Numbered from the stretch's first letter, positions 25,055 through 35,176 are shown. The stretch: DNA of 64,000 nt from an uncultured bacterium (GCA_903826405.1 CAIKEH010000029.1:29412-93411), one strand, 5' to 3'. Numbers and translations are program-made. Notes: generated by a model not told the origin, from the sequence alone.

Positions 25055-26758
25055 CTAACCCTTAGTTATTTTCTTTTTCAGGGAAGATTTGGGCAATGGT
25101 GCTGGCGCAGTGGTTCTTTCCCCTTTGATGGTACCTGCTAACTTGATTGCCTCAAAGGCATTCACTATTCCACCTGTACGACTCAGATCTGAAAGAGGCA
25201 CTTCTTCCTCTGAACCAGGTTTTACTGCTTTAATACCCATTGGAACTTGCGCCGATTTTTCCATAACCATTTTCACTTGTCTGGCTGAAAGATCAGGGTA
25301 GTAGGAGAGTATCAGTGCAGCAACTCCAGCTACGACCGGGCTTGCCATGCTGGTACCCTGCTGGTTACCATAAGCGTCTCCACCGGGAAGTGTGGAATAG
25401 ATCTTAACTCCGGGTGAAAACAGATCCACATCGGTTTTACCGTAATTGGAAAAGTCAGCCACCAAAGTTTCCTTATCCGGTCCGCTGGCACCCACGGTGA
25501 CCCAATTAGAGGCTCTATCGGAAGTCCTGTTACCGTATTTGTTATTGGGATAATTCTCTTCTGTGTCCACATTCTTGTGATCATTGCCGGCAGCATGTAC
25601 CAATAATACTCCTTTTGACTCAGCATATTTCACTGCCTCATCCACCCACTTCTTTTCTGGAGAGAAACTTTTCCCGAAACTCATGTTGATGACCCATGCT
25701 CCGTTGTCAACTGCATAGCGAATGGCATTTGCGATATCTTTATCATGCTCATCACCATCTGGTACCGCGCGAACCATCATGACCCTGACATTATCCGCTA
25801 CTCCATCCATCCCTTTCCCATTGTTACGGGCGGCGGCAATGATCCCCGTCACATGTGTGCCATGCATGGGGGTAGAAGCCATGACGTCGTTATTGCCATA
25901 AAATCTGTCATTGAAATCATCGTAGTTATCCTTTACGATCTCCCCACGATAATCTTCGGGTGCTTTCACAGAGGCATCCATTTTGGCGGTCTCGCCATCA
26001 TAGAATTCCATAACTCCGTCGATGAGTTCTTTATTGGAATTTTCCATCTGTTGAGTCTGTTGGAAAAGACCGAGCATGGCAGTTTTGGCCTTACTCTGCT
26101 CCATCGAGGTGGGCTTGAAGGCCATGAGTTCATCACCCGTGTATTTTTCTTTCTGCATGGCCAACTTAAGCACACTGTCCGCTGCAGGTAGTTTCTCCAC
26201 TATGTTCTTCAGGAAGATGACATACATGGAAGCTTCCTTAGCCTGACTCTCGATCTGGTATTTCGCTTTTTTGTACAGGTTGAGCTGATCCAACTCATCG
26301 GGACTTAACTTGGATTCGTCCAGACCATCTACTCCGTATTTCGGTTTGAATTTGTAATATACCCTTGCCGCTTCATAACTGTCTTTGGTCACATTCCGCC
26401 CATCTTTGCCCCCCAGAAAATTCCATCCATATATATCATCGACATAACCATTTTTGTCGTCATCGATACCGTTGCCGGGGATCTCACCGGGATTATGCCA
26501 CAGAATGGGGCGAAGGTCTTCATGCGTTGTATCTACACCTGAATCGATTACTGCCACGAGTACAGTCTTTTTGGCTTTTTTGCCTTTCAGAAGCGTTTGG
26601 TAGGTCTTTTCAGTACCAATACCATAAAAGCCATCAGTCGATTTGTCCAACAGGTGCCATCCTTTTGGCGCCTCCTTGACTGATGTCTGGCCTTGTAAAA
26701 CGGAGATTTGTACACTTAGGAGTAAGGCTAAACCTTTATACAATAAAATTCGTTTCAT
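25055..26758 (-). CDS. Exported S8 (subtilisin-family) serine peptidase
   Basis: 567 aa. The signal peptide ends near LQGQ. The catalytic triad is Asp72 (AVIDSGVDTTHED), His299 (HGTHVTGIIAA) and Ser470 (GTSMASPVVAGVAAL); the oxyanion Asn392 is in HAAGNDH. Between Asp and His there is a long charged insertion of about 200 residues, a type I recall from Bacteroidota S8 proteins. There is no recognisable type IX sorting domain; the C-terminus ends in a lysine-rich tail, so the protein is probably periplasmic rather than secreted by T9SS. Confidence 0.93.
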   Translation of the reverse strand: MKRILLYKGLALLLSVQISVLQGQTSVKEAPKGWHLLDKSTDGFYGIGTEKTYQTLLKGKKAKKTVLVAVIDSGVDTTHEDLRPILWHNPGEIPGNGIDDDKNGYVDDIYGWNFLGGKDGRNVTKDSYEAARVYYKFKPKYGVDGLDESKLSPDELDQLNLYKKAKYQIESQAKEASMYVIFLKNIVEKLPAADSVLKLAMQKEKYTGDELMAFKPTSMEQSKAKTAMLGLFQQTQQMENSNKELIDGVMEFYDGETAKMDASVKAPEDYRGEIVKDNYDDFNDRFYGNNDVMASTPMHGTHVTGIIAAARNNGKGMDGVADNVRVMMVRAVPDGDEHDKDIANAIRYAVDNGAWVINMSFGKSFSPEKKWVDEAVKYAESKGVLLVHAAGNDHKNVDTEENYPNNKYGNRTSDRASNWVTVGASGPDKETLVADFSNYGKTDVDLFSPGVKIYSTLPGGDAYGNQQGTSMASPVVAGVAALILSYYPDLSARQVKMVMEKSAQVPMGIKAVKPGSEEEVPLSDLSRTGGIVNAFEAIKLAGTIKGERTTAPAPLPKSSLKKKITKG

Positions 26759-26778
26759 GTTCTTCAGAATTATTATAC

Positions 26779-26786
26779 AAAATTAA
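26779..26786 (-). promoter_or_regulatory. Candidate -7 element of the S8 peptidase gene
   Basis: On the minus strand TAATTTTG matches TAnnTTTG, 20 bases before the ATG at 26758. Confidence 0.42.
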
Positions 26787-26833
26787 CTGACTACGAAGGA
26801 ATACCTAAAGGATACGGTCATTTTGGGATAAAA

Positions 26834-28372
26834 TTATAAATCAAATTTGATCCCCTGGGCAAGGGGTAGCTGGTCAGTAAAGTTTATGGTGTTCGTTTGT
26901 CTCCGCATATATGATTTCCATGCATCGCTTCCACTCTCACGTCCGCCTCCCGTTTCTTTCTCTCCTCCGAAAGCACCTCCGATCTCTGCTCCACTGGTAC
27001 CGATGTTCACGTTGGCTATCCCACAATCACTGCCCGCATGGGAAAGGAAATATTCAGATTCGCGCATGTTAAGGGTCATGATGGCAGAAGAAAGACCTTG
27101 AGGGACATTGTTCTGAATGGCGATCGCTTCCTCCAGGGTGTCATATGTCGTGAGATAGAGGATGGGAGCGAAGGTTTCCTCACGTGCGATCGCAGAATCC
27201 GGTTTTACCTCAGCTACACAAGGTGTGACATAGCAACCGCTTTCGAAACCACTGCCTTCCAGTACGCCCCCCTCTACAAGGAATTTGCCCCCCTCTTTTT
27301 TACAGGCATCGATCGCCCGCAAATACATACCTACGGCATCCTTATCGATCAGTGGTCCAACATGATTGGACCTGTCCATCGGGTTTCCGATCTTGAGTTG
27401 TTTGTACGCTTTGACCAGTTTTTCCTTGAACTTCTCATAAACCGAACGATGTATGATCAAACGACGCGTGGACGTACAACGCTGACCTGCGGTTCCAACA
27501 GCACCAAAAACAGCACCGATGAGGGAAACTTCGAGGTCGGCATCTTTGGAAATAATGATGGCATTGTTTCCTCCCAATTCGAGCAGGCTGCGCCCGAGTC
27601 TGGCCGCTACCGTTGCGGCAACAGACTTGCCCATACGGGTGGAACCCGTGGCAGAGACCAAAGGGATTCGTTCATCTGCAGCCATTTTCTCACCGATCTC
27701 CCGATCACCAACTACGAGGCAGCAAACACCTTCAGGAACTTGATTTGATGTGAAGACCTCAGCCACTATCTTTTGGCAGGCAACCGCACAGAGTGGAACT
27801 TTCTCGGAAGGTTTCCAGATGCAAACATCTCCGCAAACCCAACCGATCATGGAATTCCAACTCCAAACCGCAACAGGAAAGTTGAAAGCAGAAATGATTG
27901 CGGTCAGTCCAAGAGGATGCCATTGTTCGTACATGCGATGGCCTGGTCGTTCACTATGCATGGTGAGGCCATATAACTGTCTTGAAAGTCCAACGGCAAA
28001 ATCACAGATATCGATCATCTCCTGTACTTCACCCATCCCTTCCTGGAGGCTTTTACCCATTTCATAGGAGACCAATTTCCCCAAAGGTTCCTTGTAGGCT
28101 CGCAGTTTTTCCCCGATCTGCCTAACGATCTCACCGCGTTTGGGTGCTGGCCAAAGGCGCCAATCCAGAAAGGCTTCCTGAGCCTTGGCGATCACTGCCT
28201 CGTATCCATCTGCATCAGTCTGATAGACATGCGCAATGAGTTGTCCATCCACAGGCGAATAAGAAGGAATAGTTGAACTCGTACTTCCTAACCAATGACG
28301 GCCAGTTGAGATTCCCTGATTGAAGGATTCTATTCCCAGTTCACGGAGAAAATCCATGTTCGTTTTTTCCAT
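26834..28372 (-). CDS. amaB: Aldehyde dehydrogenase, ALDH7 group (L-piperidine-6-carboxylate dehydrogenase-like)
   Basis: 512 aa. NAD-dependent oxidation of an aldehyde, in this subfamily alpha-aminoadipate semialdehyde/piperidine-6-carboxylate from lysine breakdown. The catalytic Cys299 is in GTAGQRCTSTRR, the general base Glu265 in LLELGGNN, and cofactor-binding Asn in SAFNFPVAVWSWN. The ALDH7 C-terminal signature GTSGAEIGGAFGGEKETGGGRESGSDAWKS is unmistakable (shown in part at about 460-490). An alternative start is Met6. No other lysine-degradation gene lies nearby, so the pathway is taken from the family. Confidence 0.9.
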   Translation of the reverse strand: MEKTNMDFLRELGIESFNQGISTGRHWLGSTSSTIPSYSPVDGQLIAHVYQTDADGYEAVIAKAQEAFLDWRLWPAPKRGEIVRQIGEKLRAYKEPLGKLVSYEMGKSLQEGMGEVQEMIDICDFAVGLSRQLYGLTMHSERPGHRMYEQWHPLGLTAIISAFNFPVAVWSWNSMIGWVCGDVCIWKPSEKVPLCAVACQKIVAEVFTSNQVPEGVCCLVVGDREIGEKMAADERIPLVSATGSTRMGKSVAATVAARLGRSLLELGGNNAIIISKDADLEVSLIGAVFGAVGTAGQRCTSTRRLIIHRSVYEKFKEKLVKAYKQLKIGNPMDRSNHVGPLIDKDAVGMYLRAIDACKKEGGKFLVEGGVLEGSGFESGCYVTPCVAEVKPDSAIAREETFAPILYLTTYDTLEEAIAIQNNVPQGLSSAIMTLNMRESEYFLSHAGSDCGIANVNIGTSGAEIGGAFGGEKETGGGRESGSDAWKSYMRRQTNTINFTDQLPLAQGIKFDL

Positions 28373-28408
28373 GGTTTAATTTTTTTGATTGGTCATATTA
28401 AAAAGGTC

Positions 28409-28416
28409 CAAATTTA
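28409..28416 (-). promoter_or_regulatory. Candidate -7 element of the ALDH7 gene
   Basis: TAAATTTG on the minus strand matches the consensus exactly, 36 bases before the ATG at 28372. A -33 TTG was not seen. Confidence 0.35.
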
Positions 28417-28527
28417 AAATACGGGATGGAATAAGTTCTGTGCATATTATTACTCCATTTCATGAGTTTCATTCTTCATATGTGACCATTCGAATGGATA
28501 TTCTATCCCATATTCAGAGAAGTGATG

Positions 28528-29343
28528 TCAATATTGTTCAGTGGAATTGGGAAAATCACCGGATTTTACATCCCTGATGTAGTGTTCAACTGCCCCTTTT
28601 ACTTCTTCATAGAGATTGAGATACTGGCGCAAGAATCGAGGTTTGAATTCATGGTTTATCCCCAGCATGTCATGCATTACCAGTACCTGACCATCCGTTT
28701 CATTTCCAGCTCCTATTCCAATGGTCGGTATGCTGAGGCTACGAGAAATTTCACCGGCGAGGACAGCAGGTATTTTTTCAAGAACAATGGCAAAGCACCC
28801 TGCTTCCTGTAGAAGCATGGCATCCTTACGAAGCTTTTCAGCTTCCGCCTCTTCTTTTGCACGCACCTGGTAAGTGCCGAATTTGTAGATGCTCTGAGGG
28901 GTCAACCCGAGATGTCCCATCACAGGAACCCCCGCCGAAAGGATCCTCTTGATGCTTTCCAATATCTCCTCTCCACCTTCCAGCTTCACGGCATGAGCGC
29001 CTGTTTCCTTCATGATCCTGATGGTCGAAGCCAAGGCTTCCTTGGAATTACCCTGATATGTGCCAAAGGGGAGATCCACGACAACAAGGCATCGCTGTTT
29101 GCCCCGTACGACGGATTGGGCATGATAGATCATTTGGTCCAGAGTAATCGGCAAGGTTGTTTCATGGCCAGCCATGACATTGCTAGCCGAATCCCCCACC
29201 AGGATTACATCGATGCCTGCTTCATCAATGATACGGGAAAATGAGAAGTCATAGGCGGTCAGCATGGTGATTTTTTCCCCTATTGCCTTCATCTTATGGA
29301 GGGAATGGGTTGTGATGCGCTTGAAATCCTTTTTAACGCTCAT
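28528..29343 (-). CDS. panB: 3-methyl-2-oxobutanoate hydroxymethyltransferase
   Basis: 271 aa TIM-barrel enzyme. It makes ketopantoate from 2-oxoisovalerate and methylene-tetrahydrofolate, the first step to pantothenate and CoA. Clear motifs are [26 protein letters not shown], the metal ligands Asp and Asp/Glu in [10 protein letters not shown] and VKLEGGEE, and [20 protein letters not shown]. No panE or panD is adjacent; panC is found about 5 kb further on (34258-35121) on the same strand. Confidence 0.96.
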   Translation of the reverse strand: MSVKKDFKRITTHSLHKMKAIGEKITMLTAYDFSFSRIIDEAGIDVILVGDSASNVMAGHETTLPITLDQMIYHAQSVVRGKQRCLVVVDLPFGTYQGNSKEALASTIRIMKETGAHAVKLEGGEEILESIKRILSAGVPVMGHLGLTPQSIYKFGTYQVRAKEEAEAEKLRKDAMLLQEAGCFAIVLEKIPAVLAGEISRSLSIPTIGIGAGNETDGQVLVMHDMLGINHEFKPRFLRQYLNLYEEVKGAVEHYIRDVKSGDFPNSTEQY

Positions 29344-29431
29344 GTGTGGAGGTTGAGTAGGAGGGATTACCGGAAATTACAGACCCGGTTCTCCATATAA
29401 ATTAGGGATAAAGGTAAGGGAGTGTGTCCAA

Positions 29432-30319
29432 TCAACCCGCCATCACCTCGTCATAGAGATGATGGATCAGACCATCAGCCAATCCGATCTTGGGAACATA
29501 AATCTCCTCGCAGTCCACCCAGCGCATGACATTGATGTAAATCTGAAGGGCCGGGACAATGACATCTGCACGATCCTCACGAAGTTTATATACCTGCATT
29601 CTGTCTTCCAGCGAGAAACTTCCGATTTCCTTGTAATAGTCCCGCAAAAGATCGAGGGTCAGGGGTTTGCCTTCTTTTCTATTGGAAAGTGAAAAAACTT
29701 TATTGATGTTGCCTCCTGAGCCTATGGCCGTAACATGTTTATGGCCCTTGGTCCTGGTTTTCAGGAATTCCTTCATCTCCATCCAGTTATCTTCATTGAC
29801 CATGTCTTTCAGCAGTCGGATGGTCCCGATATTGAAGGATTGCTTGAAAACGAGTTTGCCGTCACTGAAAAAGGTGAGTTCTGTACTGCCTCCTCCCACA
29901 TCTATATAAAGGTAGGACTCGTCTCGGCTCATCTGCTCTGCGATATGGTTCTCATAGATCAAACTGGCCTCTACATCGCCGGTGATGACTTCGATGACGA
30001 TATCCGTCTCCAACCGCACTTTCCTGATGATATCCTGAGCATTGCTTGCATCCCTCATGGCGGAGGTTGCACAAGCCTTAACATGAGTTACTCCGTAGGC
30101 ACTGATGAGATGCTTGTATGCTTTAATGGTTTGGATGAGCATGCCGATCTTTTGTTTGGAGATCTGACCGGTTTCAAAAACATCGAATCCGAGTCGGAGA
30201 GGCACCCTCACCAAATTCAATTTGACGAAATCAGGAACACCCTCATCGGTAACGATCACCTCTGAAATGAGCAGTCGAGCGGCATTACTTCCTATATCTA
30301 TGGCAGCGAGGCGCAACAT
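29432..30319 (-). CDS. ppx: Exopolyphosphatase / GppA family phosphatase
   Basis: 295 aa from the ATG at 30319; the frame runs to 30367 but the family begins MLRLAAIDIGSNAARLL. The sugar-kinase/actin-type fold shows phosphate loop 1 (DIGSNAARLL), YIDVGGGSTELTFF and ATSAMRDASNA. It splits terminal phosphate from polyphosphate or from pppGpp; the short single-module form (about 300 aa) does not tell which. It lies just downstream of ppk1 on the same strand, which favours polyphosphate. Confidence 0.9.
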   Translation of the reverse strand: MLRLAAIDIGSNAARLLISEVIVTDEGVPDFVKLNLVRVPLRLGFDVFETGQISKQKIGMLIQTIKAYKHLISAYGVTHVKACATSAMRDASNAQDIIRKVRLETDIVIEVITGDVEASLIYENHIAEQMSRDESYLYIDVGGGSTELTFFSDGKLVFKQSFNIGTIRLLKDMVNEDNWMEMKEFLKTRTKGHKHVTAIGSGGNINKVFSLSNRKEGKPLTLDLLRDYYKEIGSFSLEDRMQVYKLREDRADVIVPALQIYINVMRWVDCEEIYVPKIGLADGLIHHLYDEVMAG

Positions 30320-30387
30320 GTAAATTTGAACGAAATTAATACTAATAGATGGGGCTGGGGCAGACAAAAATCCACAGATGTCGATAA

Positions 30388-32526
30388 TTAGGCTTGTTTG
30401 CGCCGTGTCTTGGATTTTGGCTTGGATGTGCTACCGGAGGATTTTTGTTGAAGAACGGAACCCGCTTTTCGTAGCAAATAATTATAGATTTCCCACTGTG
30501 CCCTTACGCGACGACCTTTGGTACGCAGGTATTGATTAGACAATTTGTTGTCCAATATACGGGCCTTGACATTGTCCTGGAATTGGATCTCCATGATATC
30601 CTTCACTTCACGGGCGATCAACGGGTCAGTGAGAGGGACGGCTGCTTCCACGCGATGATCCAGATTCCTGATCATGAAGTCCGCACTTGAAATATAAACC
30701 TTCTCCCGACCACCGTTATGAAAGATCAATACACGGGCGTGTTCCAGGTACTCATCAACGATGCTGACAGCCTGTATCTGTCGGACGAATTTCTTCTTCT
30801 CCGTAAAGGCACAGAATATACCTCTGATGACCATACGGATGATCACCCCTCTGGAGGCGGCCTCATATAATTTGGCTATGAGCGCTTCATCGGAAATGGA
30901 ATTCATTTTGAGGATGATCTCCGCTTTCTTTCCTGCTTTAGCATTCCTGATCTCCTGTTGAATGAGGTTCTGGATCTCCCTGCGCATGAAGAATGGACTG
31001 GGCAATAATTTTTTACAGAGTCGTAGATATTTGAGTCCCGTGCGGGGATTCTCGATATACTTGAAAAGTCGGCTAACATCCATCATGATAGACCTATCCG
31101 ACGTCAGCAGGCAATGGTCGCCGTAAAACTGGGCACTGGTCTCATTCAGGTTCCCGGTGGACACAAAGCCATATTGAATAAGCCCCTTCACGGTCTTTTT
31201 GGTGATCAGACAGACCTTGGCATGTACTTTCATCTTGGGTATGCCCAAAATGACCCTGACCCCTTCGTCCTCCAGCAATTGCTTCCACTGCAGATTATTC
31301 TCCTCATCGAATCGGGCCCTCAATTCCAACATCACCTCTACTTCCTTTCCATTTCGAACGGCATTGATCAGCGCATTGATGATCTTGGAAAATTGAGCCA
31401 AGCGATACGCGGTGATCTTGATAGAGCGGACATCAGGGTCGATCGCAGCTTCACGCAACATGTCGATCAGGGGATCAAAGGAATGATAAGGGAAATTGAG
31501 CAGGATGTCTTTCTTCAGAATCACATCCGTTATGCGCGCAGTTCCTGTGAGGTCAGGATGGATGAATGGTTTTCTGCTCTTGGTCCTATCCCGGAATAAC
31601 GAATCCGGGAGGTCCATGAAATGTCGAAAATTATGGATACGACCACCCGGAATGAGGTGATCACGGTTGGTCAATCCCATTCTTCGGATCAGGTATTCCA
31701 AAAGGGCAGGGTCTATCTCTTTGTCATATATGAACCGGACAGGTTTTCCTTTTCTGCGGTTACGAATGCCCTTTTCGATTTTGTCCGTATAGGAACTGGT
31801 TTCATCATAATCGATATCGTATTCAGCATCTTTGGTAACCTTGATTATATGTGCCGAGAAATCGTCGTATTCAAAGAAGGAGAAGATTCGGGGCAGGTTG
31901 AACCTGATGACATCTTCAAGGAGTATGATATGATGTTCGCCGGATCTTGGCGAAGGGATGATGACGAAACGATCCACCGCGCGTGTCGGGACTTCGATCA
32001 ATGCATACTTGCGTTCGTAAGAAGAATTTTTTCGGGACATGACAACCCCGAGATAAATGGATTTATCCCTCAGGTATGGGAATTCGGGAATGTTCTCGAT
32101 CATGAGGGGGATCACATTTCGCCGCACTTGATCCTCGAAAAAATCGGCAACGAACTTCTTTTGTTCACGATTGAGCTGATTCTCCGTTATCAGGAAGATT
32201 TTCTGCTGACGCATCTGCTGAAGAACTAAATGCCAGATCCTGTTGAATTCGCTTTGTTGCTGAAGGACGAGCAATTGAATCTCATCCAGGATCTGTTGAG
32301 GTGATTCCTCCAGATGCATGTTGGACTGGGTGCCGAATTTGATCATCCTTTTCAGAGCAGCGACACGAACCCGGAAGAATTCGTCCAGGTTGTTTGAAAA
32401 GATGCCCAGGAATTTCAATTTTTCCTTAAGGGGAACGTTCGGATCCGCGGCCTCCTGAAGCACCCTTGCATTGAAGGCCAGCCAACTGATATCACGCGGT
32501 ATTGTCTTCCTGGGCAGTTTGGGCAT
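30388..32526 (-). CDS. ppk1: Polyphosphate kinase 1
   Basis: 712 aa. Polymerises ATP gamma-phosphate into polyphosphate. All four domains are present, from the N-terminal SWLAFNARVLQEAADPNVPLKEKLKFLGIFSNNLDEF to the two phospholipase-D-like catalytic domains. The phosphorylated histidine is His435 (KMKVHAKVCLI), by chance the same number as in E. coli, and the second catalytic histidine is His596 (YLEHARVLIF). The C-terminal tail is rich in Lys, Arg and Ser. It is followed 68 bases later by the exopolyphosphatase gene on the same strand, so synthesis and breakdown are encoded together. Confidence 0.96.
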   Translation of the reverse strand: MPKLPRKTIPRDISWLAFNARVLQEAADPNVPLKEKLKFLGIFSNNLDEFFRVRVAALKRMIKFGTQSNMHLEESPQQILDEIQLLVLQQQSEFNRIWHLVLQQMRQQKIFLITENQLNREQKKFVADFFEDQVRRNVIPLMIENIPEFPYLRDKSIYLGVVMSRKNSSYERKYALIEVPTRAVDRFVIIPSPRSGEHHIILLEDVIRFNLPRIFSFFEYDDFSAHIIKVTKDAEYDIDYDETSSYTDKIEKGIRNRRKGKPVRFIYDKEIDPALLEYLIRRMGLTNRDHLIPGGRIHNFRHFMDLPDSLFRDRTKSRKPFIHPDLTGTARITDVILKKDILLNFPYHSFDPLIDMLREAAIDPDVRSIKITAYRLAQFSKIINALINAVRNGKEVEVMLELRARFDEENNLQWKQLLEDEGVRVILGIPKMKVHAKVCLITKKTVKGLIQYGFVSTGNLNETSAQFYGDHCLLTSDRSIMMDVSRLFKYIENPRTGLKYLRLCKKLLPSPFFMRREIQNLIQQEIRNAKAGKKAEIILKMNSISDEALIAKLYEAASRGVIIRMVIRGIFCAFTEKKKFVRQIQAVSIVDEYLEHARVLIFHNGGREKVYISSADFMIRNLDHRVEAAVPLTDPLIAREVKDIMEIQFQDNVKARILDNKLSNQYLRTKGRRVRAQWEIYNYLLRKAGSVLQQKSSGSTSKPKSKTRRKQA

Positions 32527-32582
32527 GAAAAAGTTTGTCGTTTGAAATTAGGGAAGTGGACATTATCCCAGTGTTAAATCTC

Positions 32583-33074
32583 TCACAGTGACCTTATCTT
32601 ATCGATGATATTCGTCGTCGAGTAACCCAGAACGATGGGGACTACCATCACCATACCCCCGGCACCAATGACCACGTCTGCACCAATAATGGTTTCTGGA
32701 GTATAATCACCTCCCTTCACAAGAACATCTGGCACTATGGCAGAGATCAGTTCAGACGGGGTATCTTCATCGAAAACGGTTACGGCATCTACGATCTGGA
32801 GGTTAGCCATCATTTGAGTACGAAAGGGTTCACTGTTGACGGGCCGGTGTTTCCCTTTTAGACGTGTCACGGAAACATTCGAGTTGAGGCCAACAATGAG
32901 GATATTCCCGGCTTCAGCGGCGCGGGAAAGCACTTCCAAGTGGCCAGGATGTAGGATATCAAAGCAACCGTTGGTAAAAACGATCTTTTTACCGGCCAAT
33001 TTCCATCTCGCAACCTGGCGCAGGAGATCATCCCTGACGAATATCTTCTCCGTTATTCTCTTGGTGTGCATCAT
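32583..33074 (-). CDS. rfaE2: D-glycero-beta-D-manno-heptose 1-phosphate adenylyltransferase
   Basis: 163 aa nucleotidyltransferase with FTNGCFDILHPGHLEVL (the HxGH ATP site), GLNSNVSVTRLKG and DVLVKGGDY. It makes ADP-heptose for lipopolysaccharide inner core. Only the C-terminal half of the E. coli HldE fusion is present, so the kinase must be encoded elsewhere. The start overlaps the end of the upstream flippase-like gene by 47 bases, implying translational coupling. An in-frame ATG pair opens the gene. Confidence 0.93.
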   Translation of the reverse strand: MMHTKRITEKIFVRDDLLRQVARWKLAGKKIVFTNGCFDILHPGHLEVLSRAAEAGNILIVGLNSNVSVTRLKGKHRPVNSEPFRTQMMANLQIVDAVTVFDEDTPSELISAIVPDVLVKGGDYTPETIIGADVVIGAGGMVMVVPIVLGYSTTNIIDKIRSL

Positions 33075-34068
33075 GGGGTTTTCTATTGAGAAGTGGCATT
33101 AAAATTAGACAAATTGGGCCTGTTACCAGTACCAATATAGTCTGAAAGGCCCAAAGCAGCCATCCATATGCCAATCCATTAACAGCCGATATCCCATAGA
33201 AGGTGAGTGACTTTTGAACGGCAAGTTGATAGGCTCCGATCCCCCCTTGAGTGGCGATCATGCCTAAACTTCCAAAAGTCAGGATGGTGAATGAGGCTTT
33301 GTATCCCAGATGACTGACAGGAGCAAGGGCCAGAAATCCCACTCTTACACACATGAGGTATACAGTCCATATCAGGATAGTATGCATCAAAAACAGCTTT
33401 TTCTTTCTTATGGAACCAACACTGGTCAGGCCCTGCATGACACCTTTGATGAGGGAATTTATTCGGCCAAAAATGCCCACATGAGCATACTTCATGAGCA
33501 ACCATCGGACACCCAAAATAATAGTCGTAATCACGATCAGTGTCCAGAAGAACTTTGCCCAGGCGAATCGACCTTCAGAGAGGAATATCCTGGTCAATTC
33601 TGCACGAGCATATTCACCCAAAGTATCTACCTGCATCAGGATGGTGAGTATGATAATGATTACCAGACAAAGAAAATCGATGGTCCTTTCCGCAACCATC
33701 GTTCCTATCAGTTTATCAACTGGTGTTTTTTCGTATCGAGCCAGCAAACTGCATTTCATGACTTCCCCCAATCGAGGGACGAGCAAATTGAAAAAGGCAC
33801 CCAACATGACTGCAAGGAAGGCATTGATGGTTCGAGGTCTGTACCCAAGAGGTTCCATCAGGATTTTCCATCGAACGGCACGGCTCCAATTTGCAGCCAG
33901 CATCAACAAAGTGCCGGGAATGATCAAAATGAATCTGGACTCACCAAGGGTCAGTTTCAATTGAACTAACTCCTCGGCAGTAAGGCTTCTTGTAGTATAC
34001 CAGAGGAGGAAAAGACCGAGTCCAAGGAAAAATATGTACTGTGAAATTTTCTTGAATACGTTCAACAT
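33028..34068 (-). CDS. Flippase-like membrane protein, UPF0104 (LPG synthase TM domain)
   Basis: 346 aa with about eight membrane segments. The family signature is seen in WSRAVRWKILMEPLGY, AVMLGAFFNLLVPRLGEVMKCSLLARYEKTPVDKLIGTMVAERTIDF and TQGGIGAYQLAVQKSL. Members include the membrane half of lysyl-phosphatidylglycerol synthase and proposed glycolipid flippases. The overlap with rfaE2 suggests but does not prove a role linked to envelope lipids or sugars. Confidence 0.86.
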   Translation of the reverse strand: MLNVFKKISQYIFFLGLGLFLLWYTTRSLTAEELVQLKLTLGESRFILIIPGTLLMLAANWSRAVRWKILMEPLGYRPRTINAFLAVMLGAFFNLLVPRLGEVMKCSLLARYEKTPVDKLIGTMVAERTIDFLCLVIIIILTILMQVDTLGEYARAELTRIFLSEGRFAWAKFFWTLIVITTIILGVRWLLMKYAHVGIFGRINSLIKGVMQGLTSVGSIRKKKLFLMHTILIWTVYLMCVRVGFLALAPVSHLGYKASFTILTFGSLGMIATQGGIGAYQLAVQKSLTFYGISAVNGLAYGWLLWAFQTILVLVTGPICLILMPLLNRKPHDAHQENNGEDIRQG

Positions 34069-34257
34069 ATTTCAGATATTCAATATATCGCCTTCAAATA
34101 TCACGCCGTTCTACCGTGGAGATGATATTCTTGTAAACGATTTTGGCTTTTTACACGGGTTTCAGAAATCAGGATGTGGTGTGAAATTAATCCAATCCCC
34201 TGGCCTGCGAAAGAACGTTCTTTAAACTTAAGGTCATCCCGGTGAAATTGGGCATCC

Positions 34258-35121
34258 CTAAGTTCCTTCTGATCCCCGATTCATTACCAGATTATCGATC
34301 AACCTCACATTGCCCAGAAAAGCCGCAATGAGAAAGACCAATGGTTTTCTGCCATTCCATTCATTCTCGATTTCCAAAGTTTCAGCATCCGCGATCTCCA
34401 CATAGTCCACTTCAAATCCTTTACTCGCCAGGAAAGCAACTCCGGAATTTTTGAGTGAGATCAGGGATCCTGGCGCAAGTCGTTCCTTCAAGTCTACCAG
34501 GCACTCATAAATGGAAGAAGCCAACACTAACTGTTCATTGTCCAAACGCATGTTCCTGCTGCTCATGGCAAGTCCGCTTTTTTCACGAAAGGTAGGCAAG
34601 GTCTCTAGTTGTACAGGAAGGCTTTTATCCTTGATCAGCCAGTCAACGACCATGCATTGTTGGTAGTCTTTCAGACCCATGAATAGCCTGCAAGGTCCGA
34701 CTGTCTCGAGCAATCGGTGCATGACCTGACAGACTCCTTGAAAATGACCCGGACGGGATCTCCCTTCTAGAATCATCTCCAAATTGTCCAGTTGATAGTG
34801 GGGCAGGGAGGAGGTACCTTCCGGGTATATTTCTGCGACATCTGGCAGGAAAAGTACATCAGTACCTGCTTGTGTCAACAACTTGATATCCGCTTCCAGC
34901 GTGGAAGGATATTTTTGGAAATCTTCAGGATTATTGAACTGAGTGGGGTTGACGAAAATACTGCAGACAACTGTGTCACAAATTTTTATAGCATTGATTA
35001 TCAGACTTATATGCCCATCGTGCAGTGCGCCCATAGTTGGAACGAAGCCGACATTGTAACCAAGCCGCCTTTGAGTAGTCAGGTAATGACTGATATCCTC
35101 TGTGCCCTTGAAAATGACCAT
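34258..35121 (-). CDS. panC: Pantothenate synthetase (pantoate-beta-alanine ligase)
   Basis: 287 aa. Joins pantoate and beta-alanine using ATP. The ATP-binding FVPTMGALHDGHISLI (HxGH), VNPTQFNNPEDFQKYP, MGLKDYQQCMVV and EKSGLAMSSRNMRL (the KMSKS-like loop) are all seen. In Bacteroidota panD often follows, but the next 189 bases hold no panD. It is divergent to the GT5 gene; the two ATGs lie 103 bases apart. Confidence 0.95.
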   Translation of the reverse strand: MVIFKGTEDISHYLTTQRRLGYNVGFVPTMGALHDGHISLIINAIKICDTVVCSIFVNPTQFNNPEDFQKYPSTLEADIKLLTQAGTDVLFLPDVAEIYPEGTSSLPHYQLDNLEMILEGRSRPGHFQGVCQVMHRLLETVGPCRLFMGLKDYQQCMVVDWLIKDKSLPVQLETLPTFREKSGLAMSSRNMRLDNEQLVLASSIYECLVDLKERLAPGSLISLKNSGVAFLASKGFEVDYVEIADAETLEIENEWNGRKPLVFLIAAFLGNVRLIDNLVMNRGSEGT

Positions 35122-35176
35122 GTTGAGATACGATGATTCCAGTGTTCAGCTGCGAGCAGGTCTGCCAAAATATCCT

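Noticed and set aside
27038..27748. A 236-codon plus-strand frame opposite the aldehyde dehydrogenase
   Set aside because: Antiparallel to a clear ALDH7 gene whose motifs are intact; no family features of its own.
33310..33969. A 219-codon plus-strand frame opposite the UPF0104 gene
   Set aside because: Composition is low in hydrophobic residues and mirrors the codon pattern of the opposite membrane protein gene.
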